The translations under genes and the position numbers were made by a program. Positions 59,406 to 64,000 of a stretch of 64,000 bases of DNA are shown one piece after another (the first letter of the stretch is position 1; every line of letters begins with the position of its first letter). Under the pieces are notes generated by a model. The model was not told the DNA's origin and searched no databases. It saw nothing but the letters and a program-made list of their open reading frames with translations. This DNA comes from Caprimulgus europaeus (taxonomy: Eukaryota; Chordata; Aves; Caprimulgiformes; Caprimulgidae): positions 30,012,037 through 30,076,036 of the forward strand of contig OU015525.1 of assembly GCA_907165065.1 (NCBI GenBank), read 5' to 3'.

Positions 59406-61802
59406 ACCTGTAACATCCCTGTAATCCTCAAACCCTTAGGACCCTCTTGTTTAAAAATATTTAATGGTATACTGTCTTGAAAGCAGGACCATACAAACAG
59501 CTGATGACTACACAATAATTACCGTATTCATTGGCAGTAGACACTGTGATGGGCCAAGACTAGCATGGTAGCAGCACTAAGCGTGAGTGTGCACACTTTT
59601 CCAACTGCAGTCAGCTAAAGGGTCTTACTGGTCAGGTGGTACTCTGGTGGACAAGTGTTGGCATCTTGATTCTTGTAATGTGTTGCTCATGAGTCTTGCT
59701 GACCTGGCATCTTCTTCGTTGTCTTTTCGATTTTTACATCTTGTCACATCAGACTTTCTGGCCTAATTCTCTGGAGATTTACATATTTATTTTAAATTGT
59801 TACCAACTACTATCAACTCAGTAACCTCTGTTCTACATTGTTTCTTTGTTTCTCCTTTGACATTTTTCAGTTCTTAGTAGCCTCAGCAATTTCTCTTTTA
59901 CAGACATCAGTCATAAGTATTGCTCATTATTAGCTGCAGTTAGCAAAAGTGGGCTCTCAGTCATATAAAAAATTGTAGTTCCAACTTTCACTGAAGGTAG
60001 CACTGTTTCTCAGTTGTTTCTGATAAGATTTAAGAAGCTCTAATGAACACAATAAATGTAAGTGAACAAAGAATGGTTGTAGAAGAGACAGCTGTAGCAA
60101 AAAATTCCCAATACTCAGTAAGTGTGGAAACAAATTACCTTAAGGGCAAAAATAAAACAGAGTGAACGAATCAATATGAGTATAGAGACTGGGTAATACT
60201 GAGGGAACATAAAATGTCCATATATTATAATGGCATAAAAGATGAAGTGGCTATTACCTTGGGATCGTTGACCTAAGTGACCCTCCCTCATTTAAATTAA
60301 GTAATGAGAAAGCCCCTGCTATTCCATGTATCTTAAAACTTTTGGAATTAGCTCACAAATCTTCAGCATTCAAGAGATTAAGTATTCAACGTTTAGGGCA
60401 GAAATCGGTAAGGTCTGTTACTAAAGTATTAGCAATTTAAAGTTGTCACCTGACTTGCAGATTTTGTCTTTCTTCCAAGCAATTACCTTTGACTTAACTT
60501 TTCCCTCCAAAGATAAACAGTGTGTATAACTACACAGATAATTACCTATTTTCTTAAGAAGTTAGAAGTGAAAATTCAGGAGTCTTGTATTCAATCACCT
60601 AAGACATTTTATACTAGCACCACAGTATTGCTATTTAGTTTAATCTTTCCCTTTTTGCTTACCAGGTTTGCATGGAGCAAAGCAGAACACTGCATATGTT
60701 TTCTCTTCAATTATGCGTACTCCCTTGTAATCCATTGAATTAAGGAGCACAAGACTAGGGAGACTTGGAGTCTTACCAATGGCTGTGGAAAGAAAAGAGG
60801 TCAGTCTGGTAGGCTGATGAATTACACTTGGAAATGTTGCACACATTGGTAGACATTGTGATGACGAATGCAGTTGTTATATCTGTACTTACTTTGTTTT
60901 ATCTGAAGATTTATCATTACTTACTAATCTGATATTTAAAATATAAGCTTTATTAGCTACAAATTATGTCATCTCCTATGTTTCCTAGATCAGCCATCAT
61001 GCTGGTGTCATGGCCTACATCATCTACAGCCTTTGTAGTCAGAGAGCTGTTCATTTTGAATTTATTTTTAAACATGATCAGAAAAAAAACCCATTTATTT
61101 TAAGATAAGTATCTAATAAAATAAAGTGGCAAATGAGAACATGGCTTTTGCTCTATACAGAGAGTGTCAGTGAAGAACAAATTTGAAACACTCAGTAAGA
61201 AATTTTTCTTCAGCTACTAAGCATTTATGGACTTAATGTCCAAGTTTCTCAACTACTGACATCAGTAAAATAAATTCTGTTTGTATTTCAAATATATATA
61301 TATGTCCGTCTGTCAGCATTGATAACAGTAGTATGGCCAAACAGAATACAGCAAAACACTGTGTCTATTAAAAAAACACTGTGTCAGTAAAGAAGGATCT
61401 GGCTTCCCTACTGCACAGCTACACTAGGTATCTGAAGTTGTTCAGTGTCCTGAAATTAATCTCCTTTGTAAGTGATGGACATGAGATGCTTCACTGAGAT
61501 TTCATTGGCTAGTATCAGAACAAATAGCAAATTTAATAGCAAGCTTGCTTCAATTTAACTCACACAGTGTGGTGTGGAAATTAATTTGAAGGCAAATAAC
61601 TAAAGGATGTCATAATGATATTTCAAAAGTATTTTGCTGCCTGGATGTGTTTAGTGAGTTCTCATCATAGAAAAAAAAATATATTAAGGCTGTCCAGCTG
61701 CAACCTTACACATTTAGATGTGTAGAAGCTGTTCCACTTCTTGCTATTACCATAAAAAATCAAGTGCTTGTCAGCATTTTTTTGGTTTGGATTATAAGCT
61801 TT
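59406..61802. other. AT-rich non-coding stretch, no gene seen
   Basis: No gene is recognised. Short (TA)n at 61293-61303 and a repeated AAAAACACTGTGTC word at 61371. The first part may hold worn LTR sequence. Confidence 0.45.
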
Positions 61803-62190
61803 ATCACAGAATCATAGAATGGTAGGGGTTGGAAGGGACCTCTGGAGACCATCTAGCCCAACCTCCCTGCTAAAGCAGGTTCATCTAGAACAAGTTGCAC
61901 AGGACTGCATCCAGGCGGGTTTTGGATATCTCCAGAGAAGGAGACTCCACAACCTCTCTGGGCAGCCTGTTCCAGTGCTCTGTCACCCTCACTGTAAATA
62001 AGTTTTTTCTCATGTTTAAGTGGAACCACCTGTGTTCCAGTTTGTGCCCATTACCCCTTGTCCTATCACTGGTCACCACTGAAAAGAGCCCCAACCTCTT
62101 GACACCTGCCCTTCATATACTTATAAAATTGATAAGGTCCCTTCTCAGTCTTCTCTCTTCTAGGCTGAACAGACCCAGCTCTCTGGGTCT
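61803..62190 (-). mobile_element. CR1 LINE 3'-end fragment
   Basis: The minus-strand CR1 tail, starting at the left with ATCACAGAATCATAGAATGG and GGTTGGAAGGGACCTCTGG. The minus-strand translation keeps [20 protein letters not shown] and [17 protein letters not shown]. It is the same 3'-end type as 6467-6813 and breaks off at nearly the same internal position. Confidence 0.9.
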
Positions 62191-63821
62191 CCTATTATTT
62201 TTATGGGTTTTATGATTATTTTTAATTGATATAATGAGAAAAGGTGCAGAGAAAGGCAAGAATGGCAGAATTCTGGGTAAAGTTCTTTACAAGGAAAGAT
62301 GAAGTCATCAAAGAACAATCATCTCCCTGCATTTCCCCAGGGACCATGTTGATGTCTACAGGTCATATATGACAGAGGTGTGATAAACTTCTCTAATAAA
62401 AACTGACAGCAATAAACTATGAATGGAAACATAAGAAAACAAATAAAACATCATTTGTTGAAAAGGTACAATTCAATTATGAGTCTCATTTTTACAAAGC
62501 ATTACAAAGGCAATACCTAAATGAGTCAAAACTGAAAAAATATGAAGAATTTCTATCTATATCACATAATCAGAAGAACTAACCAAGAACTGACAAAATG
62601 GTGCACTAGAGCTAACATTGTTCTTTTGACATAAAATATACTTCACTTGTCACACAGCAATCTAGACACCTGCTTCTTGTCACTGTTGTCATTGAAACAT
62701 TGAATTTTTGGTCAGACTCAGTAAAGCAGTTCTCACATTCTCATGTAAAAAAAAAAGTTAAAGTGAAAGCAGAACTAAGTGTTGCTATATTTTATTTAAA
62801 TATACTTTAGAGAAATATATTGAAGAAATATTCTGTAGATTTTATTTTCTAAGAGAAAGAGAAAAATTCTTATCCAGGAATGTTTTCCTTATAATAGTTT
62901 TACCTTATAATATTTACTTTGTAATATTTTACCTTATAATAATTTATTGAGTGGAGTGAAACTGTGCCCCATTCACTTCAATTTATTATATATTATGTTA
63001 TCATGGAAATAATTGAGAAAATGTGTAATAATTTTATGAATCTGGTACCTTTCTGGATCTAAGGTATTCCAAGGTAAGTCTGTATACATTGACTAATAGT
63101 TCATCCATAATTTATGTCTTTGAACAAAAACAAGAAAAAAAGAAAAACTTATAAAAGTGAACAATGCAGCATTTACGTTAATATATAGCTCACAGTAAAT
63201 TTTCATGTCTAAGCTGTAAACCAGTAACAACAGAAGGCATACTATGGAAAGTCAGATGGATTCTTAGCACTAACAGCATGTCCAATGCCCCTGCAATATT
63301 GTTTTTTGTTTACGGTTAATAAGATACACAGAAATCTTCCTCTGTTACAGCAGATGAAGTGCAATGACAGATATTATCGATTTGCACTTCCCCGCTCTAG
63401 CACATCCTGCTTTGTAGGCAGCTGAGTGATCCTCTGCATCTGTGGACATTATGATTTTCACCTTTCTCCTGCTCAGGGTGAAATACAGAGTTAGAATGTC
63501 ATTTTTCTCAGTTAATCTTCACCATCTGTCTTGTCCTGCTTCTGCTATTAGGGTTTTCATTAACTTTTTCAAGTAAGCTACATAAGCAGTCAAAGACAAC
63601 AGCTGAATTGGAGAGAAAAAAACAGTTACTCCCTAGTTCAGTATTTTAATTAAAACTAGCGGGTGGAGTGAAGAGGGAGGAGAGGAAGAAAGAGAAAAAA
63701 AGAAGGGTCTGGTTTAATTCCAGAGAACTCCATAGAGAATGCAGAGAAGCTGAAGCAATTTCAAGGGAGTCAGAGCATTATTTACCAGGAAGGCAATAGA
63801 GTCAGCACAGACAGAAACAGT
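62191..63821. other. AT-rich non-coding stretch, no gene seen
   Basis: Contains a degenerate tandem of TTACCTTATAATA-like words at 62886-62945. No gene is recognised. Confidence 0.5.
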
Positions 63822-63965
63822 TTCCAAATGTGACCAGTGAGGCAAGTTAGATCTTAAATAACAATTGTGCCTTGCTACAGGAAGAGTTTCCAATTCCAAA
63901 TGTGACCAGTGAGACAAGTTAGCTCTTCAACAACACTTGTGTCTCTCTGCTTAGATTATAAATCA
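63822..63965 (+). repeat. 72-bp tandem duplication, diverged
   Basis: TTCCAAATGTGACCAGTGAG occurs at 63822 and again at 63894, and the following 50 bases align with scattered changes (AAGTTAGATCTTAAATAACA versus AAGTTAGCTCTTCAACAACA). Two copies only, near the window edge. Confidence 0.85.
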
Positions 63966-64000
63966 GTGCTTAAAGGAAACTTGTTTACAAACCTCAGTGT

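Noticed and set aside
1..64000. An intact endogenous provirus, tRNA, rRNA or CRISPR array
   Set aside because: All LTRs lack an interior with recognisable gag, pol or env. No RNA gene structure was seen, and the short direct repeats (45826, 9429, 63822) are contiguous tandems without spacers.

Overview
The window looks like a gene-poor, AT-rich stretch of a bird nuclear genome. The evidence is at least eleven fragments of CR1 LINEs, several ending in the CR1 3' signature built on ATTCTATG, together with many solo LTRs that begin TGTATTGGG and end CCACA and carry 5-bp target duplications of the ERVL type. These LTR types are familiar to me from neoavian birds; that narrowing is recall, not something computed here. 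I see no rRNA, tRNA or CRISPR array, and no host gene with recognisable exons. The window may be intergenic or lie inside a very large intron.

Layout. 1-2 kb: a solo LTR (type B, + strand). 4.7-6.8 kb: two CR1 pieces in opposite orientation. 7.7-8.5 kb: an LTR (type A). 9.6-10.8 kb: a CR1 piece. 10.8-20.9 kb: about 10 kb with only simple repeats. 20.9-25.6 kb: a small CR1 piece and type B LTR remnants. 25.6-28.2 kb: the longest CR1, with endonuclease and reverse transcriptase remnants. 28.8-29.4 kb: a type A LTR with a 23-base G run. 30.6-32.65 kb: two more CR1 pieces. 34.3-35.5 kb: a full solo type A LTR with a perfect TAGAG target duplication. 37.0-37.4 kb: an unclassified promoter-like island with a CArG box and a TATA box on the minus strand. 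41.9-42.9 kb: another type A LTR. 46.6-47.4 kb: a CR1 with a 215-codon open frame. 49.3-54.6 kb: a dense mosaic. 58.6, 59.2 and 61.8 kb: small CR1 and LTR tails. A 72-bp tandem duplication lies at the right edge.

The most interesting part is 49.3-54.6 kb. On the minus strand it holds an intronless sequence that reads as a RIM-binding protein (RIMBP/TSPOAP1 family): two coiled-coil blocks in a 331-codon open frame, then, after two in-frame TAA codons, the first SH3 domain and an acidic tail. A type B LTR sits in the sense direction 222 bp upstream of that frame. The block is bracketed by two direct copies of a roughly 170-190 bp sequence, and the outer copy is joined to an LTR-like start and a nearby poly(A) signal. 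This fits a retrocopy of a host neuronal scaffold gene embedded in, or mobilised by, an endogenous retroelement. That interpretation is inference, and nothing here shows that a protein is made.

All CR1 copies are broken and every LTR lacks a retroviral interior, so no autonomous element is present.
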